A stretch of 64,000 nt of DNA, taken from the NCBI RefSeq assembly GCF_001425045.1, contig NZ_LMDJ01000036.1, positions 264,978-328,977 on the forward strand, read 5' to 3'. Below the pieces are notes generated by a model that was not told where the DNA came from, ran no database searches, and was given only the letters and a program-made list of their open reading frames with translations. The stretch is from Massilia sp. Root351. GTDB taxonomy: Bacteria; Pseudomonadota; Gammaproteobacteria; Burkholderiales; Burkholderiaceae_D. Positions within the stretch are counted from its first letter, which is position 1; every line of letters starts with the position of its first letter. This document shows positions 15,418 through 23,338 of this stretch, piece after piece. The translations under genes were made by a program, and so were the position numbers.

Positions 15418-16752
15418 TTATTCCTTCTCGGGTATAGCCTCGTCCGCCACTGCGGCTTCCGGCGCGGCGGCGCTCTTGTTCCTGCGCCAGCCTTGCCACA
15501 CTTTCAGGGGCTCGGTGGAGAATTTGATCTTCTTGCGGCGAATCAGATAGGCCAGCAGGCCGCCGGCCAGCGCCAGCAGCAGGACGCCGCCCACCACCAT
15601 GGTGGTGGTGTTGATGCCGCCGGCCTCGCGCTTTTTCTTGCCGTTGACCTTAGGCGGCGCGGAAGGCGGAATGACCGTGCCTGCCTTGTTGGCCGCTTCG
15701 GCCGCGCCGGCGGCTGCCGATGCTGCCGGGGCGGCTTGGGGACCTGGCGCCGGCGCGGACGCGGCGGCATTGGCGGCATTGACGGCAGATGCAGCGGAAG
15801 ACGCAGCTGGTGCTGCGGCCACTGCACCGCCCTGCCCCAAAGCCGCCTGCAATTGCTTGACCTTGTCTTCCAGGTCCACCAGCTTGGTCTTCAGCTCGGC
15901 ATTGGTCTGGTCCAGCGCCACGCACTGCTGAGCTTCGGCGTCGGACTGGCCGGGTGCGCAAACGCCGGCCTTGGCCGCACCGGTTTTGCTCCTGGCCACG
16001 CGCGGCTCAGACCCAAGCTTGATCGGTACCGCCGCCGGGCCCGGCTTGACCTCGGCCGCAGGCGGCGGCGTGAAAGCGGCATCGCCGGCGGCATCGCGCG
16101 CGGCGTTGGCTGCGGCGCGCATCCTCGCGGCGCGCATGGCAGCTGCGCGGTTGGCTGCCGCCTGGGCTTCCTGGGCGGCGCGCTCGGCGGCGGACGGTGC
16201 GGCGGCGGGGCCGACGCCGGCGTCGACCGCTAACGGCGGTGCGGTTTGCGGCCGTGGCGCGGCAGCGGCAAGCGCAGCGGCTGAACCGGTAGAAGCAGGC
16301 AGCGCAGGCGCCGCGGAGCGCACCGGCGGCGGCTCCGGCGTCAGCCACAGCGTGGCGGAACGCACGCTGGCGCGGCTGCCCGCACCCAGTTCAAGAAAGA
16401 GATGCACCAGTTCGGCGTCCAGCGGCTGCAACGTCGTTAAATGCAAAAACTGCCGGTTGTCCCGCCTGACCACCGACATGCGCAGCGACGACAGCGCCGG
16501 ATGCATGCGCACGTTGGCGCCCAGGTAGATATTCTGTCCGGCCAGCCTGACCTGCACGCCCGCCTGGTCCTCCGGCGTCAGCATCACCAGCTCAATGTCG
16601 GCCGACAGCTGCTGCCCGATATGCGAGCGCACCACCACATCGCCCAGCTCTGCCGCTGGCGCGATGGACGGCAAGGCAGCGCACGAGAAGGCGGCCGCCA
16701 GCACGATGGCGCCGGCGCGGCGGGCGGGAAAACGGTAAGGGCTACGCTGCAT
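15418..16752 (-). CDS. FimV-like membrane protein, N-terminal FimV domain with C-terminal helix
   Basis: 444 residues from the ATG at 16750-16752; a start 44 codons earlier would precede the signal region (RRAGAIVLAAAFSCAALPSIAPAAELGDV). Residues about 35-150 resemble the FimV N-terminal domain: LGDVVVRSHIGQQLSADIELV and LHLTTLQPLDAELVHLFLEL. The middle is Ala/Pro-rich with a coiled stretch (QTNAELKTKLVDLEDKVKQLQAALGQ) and one membrane helix (about 375-397) followed by a basic and then acidic tail. FimV proteins organise polar pili and flagella signalling. The usual cytoplasmic TPR domain is absent, so this is a short form. It is divergent from fumC. Confidence 0.75.
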   Translation of the reverse strand: MQRSPYRFPARRAGAIVLAAAFSCAALPSIAPAAELGDVVVRSHIGQQLSADIELVMLTPEDQAGVQVRLAGQNIYLGANVRMHPALSSLRMSVVRRDNRQFLHLTTLQPLDAELVHLFLELGAGSRASVRSATLWLTPEPPPVRSAAPALPASTGSAAALAAAAPRPQTAPPLAVDAGVGPAAAPSAAERAAQEAQAAANRAAAMRAARMRAAANAARDAAGDAAFTPPPAAEVKPGPAAVPIKLGSEPRVARSKTGAAKAGVCAPGQSDAEAQQCVALDQTNAELKTKLVDLEDKVKQLQAALGQGGAVAAAPAASSAASAVNAANAAASAPAPGPQAAPAASAAAGAAEAANKAGTVIPPSAPPKVNGKKKREAGGINTTTMVVGGVLLLALAGGLLAYLIRRKKIKFSTEPLKVWQGWRRNKSAAAPEAAVADEAIPEKE

Positions 16753-16886
16753 GTATTCGGGGTCGCTAGGCTGCGAATTTCTAAAGTGTAACAGTCTTAA
16801 CGGCTGGAATTCCCGGTTTTGAAGTCCTGCGCCGGAATTTGGACTCTGCGCTACACTAATTGCATATTCCATCACGAGAGGCATCC

Positions 16887-18284
16887 ATGAGTACCCGTTC
16901 CGAGCGAGACAGTTTTGGCCCGATCGACGTCCCCGCAGATAAACTGTGGGGCGCGCAAACCCAGCGCTCGCTGGAACACTTCGCCATCTCCACCGAACGC
17001 ATGCCGCCCGAGCTGATCAATGCGCTGGCCAGCGTCAAGCGCGCCGCCGCCCGCGTCAACTTCGACCTTGGCCTGCTGGACGAAGCCAAGGCCTCGGCCA
17101 TCACCCAGGCGGCGGACGAAGTATTGGCCGGCCAGCACGCAGGCGAATTCCCGCTGGCCGTGTGGCAAACCGGTTCCGGCACCCAGTCCAATATGAACAT
17201 GAACGAAGTGCTGGCCAACCGGGGTTCGGAAATCCTGGGCGGCGAGCGCGGCGAACAACGCCTGCTGCACCCGAACGACCATGTGAACATGGGCCAGTCG
17301 TCCAATGACATCTTCCCCACCGCCATCCACGTGGCCTCGGCCAACGCCCTCGCCCACGCCGTGCTGCCCGCGCTGCGCGACCTGCGCGCCACGCTGGACG
17401 CCAAGGCCAAGGCCTTCGCCGATATCGTCAAGATCGGCCGCACCCACCTGCAGGACGCCACGCCGCTGACCCTGGGCCAGGAATTCTCCGGTTACGTGGC
17501 CCAGCTGGACTACGCCGACCTGGCCATTACCGCCGCCCTGCCCCCGCTGCTGGAACTGGCCGCCGGCGGCACGGCAGTGGGCACCGGCCTGAACGCGCAC
17601 CCGGAATACGCCACCCGCATCGCCGCCGAGCTGGCCGACCGCTTGCAGCTGCCGTTCGAAACCGCCGACAACAAATTCGCCGCCCTGGCCGCGCACGACG
17701 CGCTGGTGGCCGCCCACGGCGCCATGAAAACCCTGGCCACGGCGCTGATGAAAATCGCTAACGACGTGCGCTGGATGGCCTCCGGCCCGCGCTCGGGACT
17801 GGGCGAGATCACCATCCCGGAAAACGAGCCGGGCAGCTCCATCATGCCGGGCAAGGTCAACCCTACCCAGTGCGAAGCCGTTACCATGCTGTGCTGCCAG
17901 GTGTTCGGCAACGATGTCGCCATTACCGTGGGCGGCGCCTCCGGCAACTTCGAGCTGAACGTGTACAAGCCGCTGATCGCGCACAACTTCCTGCAAAGCG
18001 CGCGCCTGCTGGCCGATGGCATGCGCAGCTTCGACCATCATTGCGCGCAGGGCATCGAGGCCAACCTGGGCCGCATCGGCGAGCTGATGGAACGGTCGCT
18101 GATGCTGGTCACTGCGCTGGCGCCGCATATAGGCTATGATCGCGCCGCGCAAATTGCCAAGAAGGCGCAGCACGACGGCACGACATTGAAGGAAGCAGCG
18201 CTGGCACTGGGCTTCGTCAGCGCGGAACAGTTCGACCAGTGGATCGTGCCGCTGGAGATGACGCAGCCCAGCGCCAGGGCTTGA
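16887..18284 (+). CDS. fumC: Fumarate hydratase class II
   Basis: 465 residues. The enzyme hydrates fumarate to L-malate in the TCA cycle and has no iron-sulfur cluster. The class signature GSSIMPGKVNP is present, as are TGSGTQSNMNMNEV and GRTHLQDATPLTLGQEFSGY for substrate binding. Length and order match FumC with no gap. The ATG at 16887 (MSTRSERDSFG) follows GAGAGG; an earlier in-frame ATG at 16860 is disfavoured because it lies in the promoter side of the 134-bp divergent gap to the FimV-like gene. The iron-free form usually serves under oxidative or iron-poor conditions. Confidence 0.96.
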   Translation: MSTRSERDSFGPIDVPADKLWGAQTQRSLEHFAISTERMPPELINALASVKRAAARVNFDLGLLDEAKASAITQAADEVLAGQHAGEFPLAVWQTGSGTQSNMNMNEVLANRGSEILGGERGEQRLLHPNDHVNMGQSSNDIFPTAIHVASANALAHAVLPALRDLRATLDAKAKAFADIVKIGRTHLQDATPLTLGQEFSGYVAQLDYADLAITAALPPLLELAAGGTAVGTGLNAHPEYATRIAAELADRLQLPFETADNKFAALAAHDALVAAHGAMKTLATALMKIANDVRWMASGPRSGLGEITIPENEPGSSIMPGKVNPTQCEAVTMLCCQVFGNDVAITVGGASGNFELNVYKPLIAHNFLQSARLLADGMRSFDHHCAQGIEANLGRIGELMERSLMLVTALAPHIGYDRAAQIAKKAQHDGTTLKEAALALGFVSAEQFDQWIVPLEMTQPSARA

Positions 18285-18351
18285 GCCTGTGCGCTTCGGC
18301 TGAATTTTTTGATAACTGAACAACACGTCATCGCGACAAAGGATAAAATAA

Positions 18352-18588
18352 ATGCAAAAGGTTAGTTTTGAACTGACGTCGGAATTCATCGAACTGAACC
18401 AGCTGTTGAAAAACGTGGGCCTGTGCGACAGCGGCGGCGCCGGCAAGGTGCTGGTGGCCAGCGGCCAGGTGAAAGTCGACGGCAAGCAGGAATTGCGCAA
18501 GACCTGCAAGATACGCGCAGGTCAGCAAGTCAGCGTAGGCGATGTGCGCATCAGCGTCGAGGGTGACAGCGGCGCAGACGGCGCTTGA
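18352..18588 (+). CDS. Small S4-domain RNA-binding protein (YbcJ-like)
   Basis: A 78-residue protein that is essentially one S4 RNA-binding domain: LLKNVGLCDSGGAGKVLVASGQVKVDGKQELRKTCKIRAGQQVSVGD. It resembles E. coli YbcJ and B. subtilis YaaA, thought to bind structured RNA, possibly ribosomal. It follows fumC by 67 bp on the same strand, and AAAGGATAAAATAA before the ATG gives a ribosome site. Partner and role are unknown. Confidence 0.88.
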   Translation: MQKVSFELTSEFIELNQLLKNVGLCDSGGAGKVLVASGQVKVDGKQELRKTCKIRAGQQVSVGDVRISVEGDSGADGA

Positions 18589-18725
18589 TCGGGCTTGAGT
18601 GGCAAGGCAGGAATCGCAATTGCAATATTTCTTGCATTTGGGCAATCAATCGCTAAGCTGAAGGTGGAGCAGGCTGTGCCTGTTCCGCACAGTGATGTTG
18701 CTCAACCAGCAGGAGGGGGATCGCC

Positions 18726-19010
18726 ATGGACGGCCCTGAACACAAGCTGCAAACCCAGGAGCGCCTGATCGGCGATTTGCGGCAAGTGATTGAAAACGCG
18801 GAAGAACTCCTGAAAAACACCGACCAGCACACCAGCGCGCTGTACCAAAACGCGCGAGCGAAGCTCACCCAGGCGCTGCAGGCCGCCACCGAAGAACTGG
18901 CGCGTTTCGAAGACGCGCAACTGGCGCGCATGATCGCCGCCACCCATGCCGCCAGCTTGCAGCACCGCGACAGCAGCGGTGAAGCCAAGCTGATGCGCGC
19001 GTTCCGCTAA
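18726..19010 (+). CDS. ElaB/YqjD-like (DUF883) protein without the usual membrane tail
   Basis: 94 residues of mostly helical, charged sequence: LIGDLRQVIENAEELLKNTDQHTSALYQNARAKLTQALQAATEEL. The pattern is that of the ElaB/YqjD family of ribosome-associated stationary-phase membrane proteins. The normal C-terminal transmembrane helix is missing; the protein ends EAKLMRAFR. It may therefore be soluble. AGGAGGGGATCGCC before the ATG is a strong ribosome site. The family call is moderately sure, the function is not known. Confidence 0.65.
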   Translation: MDGPEHKLQTQERLIGDLRQVIENAEELLKNTDQHTSALYQNARAKLTQALQAATEELARFEDAQLARMIAATHAASLQHRDSSGEAKLMRAFR

Positions 19011-19026
19011 CCGTTCCTTGCCACCG

Positions 19027-19491
19027 TCAATCCGGCCGTTTCTTCCCGATCAATGCATCGAGCGAAAAACGGCCCGGACCGAAGGCCACCACGACCAGCA
19101 GCATCGCTCCCCAGTAAAAATGGTCATTGATGGCCGCCGGGCATTCAAAGCTGAACAGCTGTGGATAGGAAAGCACGGCCATGGCATTGACGAAGAACAG
19201 CGCCAGCGCGGCCGGACGCGAGAACAGCCCGACAAACAGCAGCAGCGGCAGCACCAGTTCGCCGCCGGTGCCCATGTAGGCAGCCAGGTCCGGCGGCAAT
19301 AGCGGCACCTGGTATTCATCGTGGAACAGCGCCAGCGTCGTGCTCCAGTCGTTCACTTTGGTCAGGCCGGCTTTCAGAAATTGCCAGCCGACGTACAGCC
19401 GGACCGCCAGGCTGGCCAGCGAGCCGCCCCATGCGCTCAGCGCGGCGTCGTAGCGGGTGGACAGGCGATGCAATGCAGACAGGTTTTTCAT
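19027..19491 (-). CDS. DoxX-family membrane protein of the bufferin operon
   Basis: 154 residues with four hydrophobic segments and the DoxX features LAVRLYVGWQFLKAGLTKV and GELVLPLLLFVGLFSRPAALALFFVNAMAV. DoxX proteins are frequent third or fourth genes in bufferin (DUF2282) operons, where a role in redox handling of the cysteine peptide is suspected. It starts 42 bp after the bufB-bufC stop and is last in the operon. It converges on the ElaB-like gene with 16 bp between stops. Confidence 0.88.
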   Translation of the reverse strand: MKNLSALHRLSTRYDAALSAWGGSLASLAVRLYVGWQFLKAGLTKVNDWSTTLALFHDEYQVPLLPPDLAAYMGTGGELVLPLLLFVGLFSRPAALALFFVNAMAVLSYPQLFSFECPAAINDHFYWGAMLLVVVAFGPGRFSLDALIGKKRPD

Positions 19492-19533
19492 GTCAGTCTC
19501 GATTCCAGGTTGGGGCAGCCAGCGGCTGCGGTA

Positions 19534-21225
19534 TCAATGCGTGAGCGTGGCGCCCGGCGTGCGGATCGCACTGAACACGGCGTGGTCCAGCCATTGCTGC
19601 AAGTGCGCGGCGACGTCGAACGCTTCGTCCTGCTCGAACGCGGCGTCCAGCGCGGCGCCGAAATTGCCGCCGCCCTGCAGCACCGCCAGCGCGGCGTGGC
19701 CTGCGCTGCCGAGCGGCAGCACTGCGGTTTTCCAGCTGGCGCGGGTGATGAGCGCAAAACCGCGGATCTCCATGCTGTCCGGGAACGGCGGGCCATCAGA
19801 CTGGTGCGCCAGCCACAACTGCACCACGTTCCAGCCGGATGCGAACAGGCTGCATGCGCGGCGCAGCGCCAGGTGCGCCTGTTCCAGTTGCTCGGGCGGG
19901 ACGGCGGCCAGATCGGCAGCCGGCACCGCGGGCGAGTCGGCCGCATAGTGGGCGCGGTGCAGCGCCCATTCGAGCCTGGCCATGTCGGGCAGGTATGGGA
20001 GAGCGGCGGTGTGCGGGAAGTCTGCAAGGAAGCCGGCAAAGCCGGCGCCGAACTGGTTCAGGTCGCCGCTGGAGGACGGGTGCGCGCGGCCGTATTGCCC
20101 GCTCAGGCCGCCGAAGAATTCTTCGCCCACCAGCTGGGCAATCACCGGATAGGCGGTGGCCAGGGTTTTGTGCCAGCTGACGGCCAGATTGCCGCGATAC
20201 AGAGCGTAGCGCTGCTCGTTGGCATCGCCCCGGCAGGCCGCCAGCACAGGGCCGGCATCGGCGACGTCGAGCAAGCCGGCGGCGAAAGCTTGCTGGCTAC
20301 CGGCCAGCTTGGCCAGCCCGCCCGGCACTGCGGGCGCGCGGCCATCGCTCCGCCGCACGTCCGGCAGCGGCAGCCGCACTTGCCGTGGCCCGGCGGCCCA
20401 TCTCTCAGCCATTGCGCGCGCTTTGCCGGCCTCGCCCAGCAGCACGTCGAGCTCGGGAATATCGGTATCCCACTCGATCAGCGTGGGCAGCCAGCCGAAG
20501 CGGCGCAGAGCGGCTTCGTACAATGCCCAAACCGGCTCGGCCACCGCCGCACCATGGTGGTCGATCACCGCGTCCGGCGTCACCAGGTGGCCCGCAAGGT
20601 GGATTTCGCCCACCGTGCCGGGTGCGATCGCGGCTAGCGCAGCGAGCGCGTCCTCGCCGTGATTGCATTGGTTCACATAAAGATTGTTGATGTCCAGCAG
20701 CAGCCCGCAACCGGTCCTCTGCGCCAGCGCCGCCATGAACTCGGCCTCGCTCATGGCGTCGCCGCGAAAGCGTAGATAGGTGGACACATTTTCCAGCAGT
20801 ATCGTGCGTTGCAGCCTGTCCTGCACGCGATGCACTCGCTCGCACAGCAGATCCAGCGCGGCGCCGTCAAGCGCCAGCGGCAGCAAGTCATTGAGGTGGC
20901 GGCCGGCCACGGCTCCCCAGCACAAGTGCTCGGACACCAGTGCCGGCTGCACCGCCCGCACCAGCTCGCGCACGCGGTCCAGGTGCTCTTCGGAGAAGCC
21001 GCGCGCCGAACCCAGCCCCAGCCCCACGCCGTGCAGGCTCACCGGATAGTCGCGCCGCAAGTCCTGCAGCACGTGCCAGTCCCAGCCGCCCCGGTCGAGA
21101 TAATTCTCGGTGTGTACTTCCAGCCACCCGGCCGTGGGCCGCTGCTCCAGGAAGCGGCGATAATGCTGCGCCCTCAGGCCAACGCCAACGCCCAGCGCGG
21201 GGGATGGATGGGCGTCGTGCGGCAT
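19534..21225 (-). CDS. Fused bufferin maturation enzyme: MNIO (DUF692, BufB) plus BufC (DUF2063)
   Basis: One 563-residue open frame holds two proteins that are normally separate. Residues 1 to about 280 are a DUF692 / multinuclear non-heme iron oxidase TIM barrel with likely metal ligands in HTENYLD, SLHGVGLGLGS, SEHLCWG, LLENVSTYL, LLDINNLYVN, EIHLAGH and LIEWDTDIPE. Residues about 305-563 are a DUF2063 partner (QQAFAAGLL, RYALYRGNLAVSW, LPYLPDMARLEWALHRAHYA). In described systems BufB and BufC together convert cysteines of the BufA peptide to thiooxazoles. The short Pro/Arg-rich junction (about 283-303) has no stop or frameshift. It begins 27 bp after the bufA stop and precedes doxX. Confidence 0.9.
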   Translation of the reverse strand: MPHDAHPSPALGVGVGLRAQHYRRFLEQRPTAGWLEVHTENYLDRGGWDWHVLQDLRRDYPVSLHGVGLGLGSARGFSEEHLDRVRELVRAVQPALVSEHLCWGAVAGRHLNDLLPLALDGAALDLLCERVHRVQDRLQRTILLENVSTYLRFRGDAMSEAEFMAALAQRTGCGLLLDINNLYVNQCNHGEDALAALAAIAPGTVGEIHLAGHLVTPDAVIDHHGAAVAEPVWALYEAALRRFGWLPTLIEWDTDIPELDVLLGEAGKARAMAERWAAGPRQVRLPLPDVRRSDGRAPAVPGGLAKLAGSQQAFAAGLLDVADAGPVLAACRGDANEQRYALYRGNLAVSWHKTLATAYPVIAQLVGEEFFGGLSGQYGRAHPSSSGDLNQFGAGFAGFLADFPHTAALPYLPDMARLEWALHRAHYAADSPAVPAADLAAVPPEQLEQAHLALRRACSLFASGWNVVQLWLAHQSDGPPFPDSMEIRGFALITRASWKTAVLPLGSAGHAALAVLQGGGNFGAALDAAFEQDEAFDVAAHLQQWLDHAVFSAIRTPGATLTH

Positions 21226-21252
21226 GGCGGTGGCTCCGGGCGGCAGGGGCGA

Positions 21253-21519
21253 TTACTTGGCTGGCGCGGTGGTCTTGCCGCCGGCTTTTTCGCAGGTGCC
21301 CTTGGCCACATATTTCCACTCGGTAGGCGCGTTGTCGGCTTTGGCCTGGCCGGCGCAGGAGTGGGTGCCATTGGACGAAGCACAGTCGTTCTGGCCGGCT
21401 TTGGCGATGCCGTAGCATTTTTCCTTGCCGGCGGCAGGTTCCATGGCCGAGGCGGACACGGTGGCGGCGCTGCAGACGGTTGCCAGGGCAGCGGCGATCA
21501 GGGCTTGACGTTTGTTCAT
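21253..21519 (-). CDS. bufA1: Bufferin precursor peptide, BufA1 type (DUF2282)
   Basis: 88 residues: a signal peptide (MNKRQALIAAALATVCSAATVSASA) and a small core with four cysteines, C35, C46, C55 and C76, in KCYGIAKAGQNDCA, HSCAGQAK and GTCEK. These are the hallmarks of DUF2282 bufferins, exported RiPPs that bind copper and protect against metal stress; C35 and C46 of the core KCYG...NDCA are the likely modified pair. TTAGGAG lies 7 bases before the ATG. It is first in the operon with the fused maturase and a DoxX protein and has an ECF-type promoter match upstream. Confidence 0.92.
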   Translation of the reverse strand: MNKRQALIAAALATVCSAATVSASAMEPAAGKEKCYGIAKAGQNDCASSNGTHSCAGQAKADNAPTEWKYVAKGTCEKAGGKTTAPAK

Positions 21520-21582
21520 GACTATCTCCTAAGGATAAGTAGGGTTATCGTTCTTGATGCGCAGAAGTCTGCGGCTGAAGCA

Positions 21583-21610
21583 TAGTCGCGCACCGAGTTC
21601 GCATCCTTAC
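21583..21610 (-). promoter_or_regulatory. Candidate ECF sigma-factor promoter of the bufferin operon
   Basis: Read on the minus strand, GTAAGG (21605-21610), a 16-bp spacer and CGACTA (21583-21588) resemble the GTAACC-N16-CGAA promoter of Caulobacter SigF, which drives bufferin operons there. The predicted start is about 55 bp before bufA. No sigma factor or anti-sigma gene is in the window. Confidence 0.5.
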
Positions 21611-21633
21611 ATATTTTTTTGAATTCACAAAAG

Positions 21634-21670
21634 AAAAAGCCCGGCATCACCGAGCGGTGTCTCCGGGCTT
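21634..21670 (-). terminator. Rho-independent terminator after the YjfB-like gene
   Basis: On the minus strand AAGCCCGG and CCGGGCTT (21637-21644 and 21663-21670) form an 8-bp stem with a smaller internal stem, followed by TTTTTC. It lies between the YjfB-like gene and the bufferin promoter. Confidence 0.8.
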
Positions 21671-21698
21671 GCTGGCGCGCGAGGAGCGCGGCGGCGGT

Positions 21699-21899
21699 CT
21701 ACGCCGTGGTGTTGATGGTGTTGCCGAGGTTGGAAGGCAGGTTGGATGCCTTCGGTACAGGAGGGATCGCTTCGATCAGCGCCTGTGCGCTCGATGCCTG
21801 GACGTCCTGGGCTTTTTTCTGCACGGCCAAGGCCACGTCCTGCTTGAGGCCGGTGTCGGCGATACTGGTTGCTACGCGTGCAATTCCTGAAACGTCCAT
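21699..21899 (-). CDS. YjfB-family putative motility protein
   Basis: 66 residues, MDVSGIARVATSIADTGLKQDVALAVQKKAQDVQ, the YjfB family pattern: a short protein with a conserved N-terminus that is often linked to flagellar regulons, of unknown action. GGAGG stands 5 bases before the ATG at 21897-21899, so an upstream GTG start is not used. A sigma28-type promoter match starts inside the stop codon of mobB and supports a motility link. A terminator follows the gene. Confidence 0.75.
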   Translation of the reverse strand: MDVSGIARVATSIADTGLKQDVALAVQKKAQDVQASSAQALIEAIPPVPKASNLPSNLGNTINTTA

Positions 21900-21927
21900 G
21901 ACATCCTCCACTATGGGCTATCCCCTG

Positions 21928-21954
21928 TTTACGGGCGCTTTTGTGAAAGCTTTA
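21928..21954 (-). promoter_or_regulatory. Sigma28-like promoter for the YjfB gene
   Basis: On the minus strand TAAAGCTT (21947-21954), 11 bp, and CCCGTAAA (21928-21935) match TAAAGTTT-N11-GCCGATAA at 7/8 and 5/8. The first three bases are the mobB stop codon. Confidence 0.5.
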
Positions 21955-22497
21955 GGGGGCCGGCGAAATAATTTTCACGCGTTGCCGCAGCCAGGCCAGG
22001 ATGGCCGGCGGATTATTCAAATCCAGCCAGGCCAGGCCGTCGCGCAACTGGTCCGGCGGCGGCTGGTCGGAGGCCACTGCCGCGATGCGCGGGTCGGACG
22101 GGTACAGCGGCGGGCGCCCCGTTTCCGGGCGGTACACCTCCAGCTTGTAGTAGGGATAAGACTTGAAGCCTTCGACCAGGGTCAGGTCGGCGGGCGCCAT
22201 GCGCGCCAGCTGCTCGTACAGCGTGGGTTCCGGGGCGCCGCGCAGCTCCTGGATAATGGCAAAGCGGTACGGGGAGGCCACCATCACTTCGGCCGCGCCG
22301 GCCATGCGCAGGCGCGCGGAATCCTTGCGCGGCGGCTCCAGCTCCAGGTCGTGGTGGCTGTGCTTGATGACATTGACGCGCAGGCCCAGCGCGGCCAGCT
22401 GCGTCACCAGCAGTTCCAGCAGCGTGGTCTTGCCGCTGCCGGAGGTGCCGACGATGCCGATAACGTTGCCGGGAAGTTCGGGGAAATGTGGATGCAT
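21952..22497 (-). CDS. mobB: Molybdopterin-guanine dinucleotide biosynthesis adaptor MobB
   Basis: 181 residues beginning MHPHFPELPGNVIGIVGTSGSGKTTLLELL. The P-loop GTSGSGKTT is at 17-25, followed by VIKHSHHDLELEPPRKDSARLRMAGA and LVEGFKSYPYYKLEVYR, both MobB signatures. MobB binds GTP and assists MobA in making the guanine dinucleotide form of molybdenum cofactor. It is 11 bp downstream of gspB, an unusual place for it, and no other cofactor gene is nearby. The start ATG at 22495-22497 agrees with family length; longer readings run into gspB in another frame. Confidence 0.92.
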   Translation of the reverse strand: MHPHFPELPGNVIGIVGTSGSGKTTLLELLVTQLAALGLRVNVIKHSHHDLELEPPRKDSARLRMAGAAEVMVASPYRFAIIQELRGAPEPTLYEQLARMAPADLTLVEGFKSYPYYKLEVYRPETGRPPLYPSDPRIAAVASDQPPPDQLRDGLAWLDLNNPPAILAWLRQRVKIISPAP

Positions 22498-22508
22498 CAG
22501 AAGTTCTT

Positions 22509-23336
<828 letters not shown>

Positions 23337-23338
23337 GA

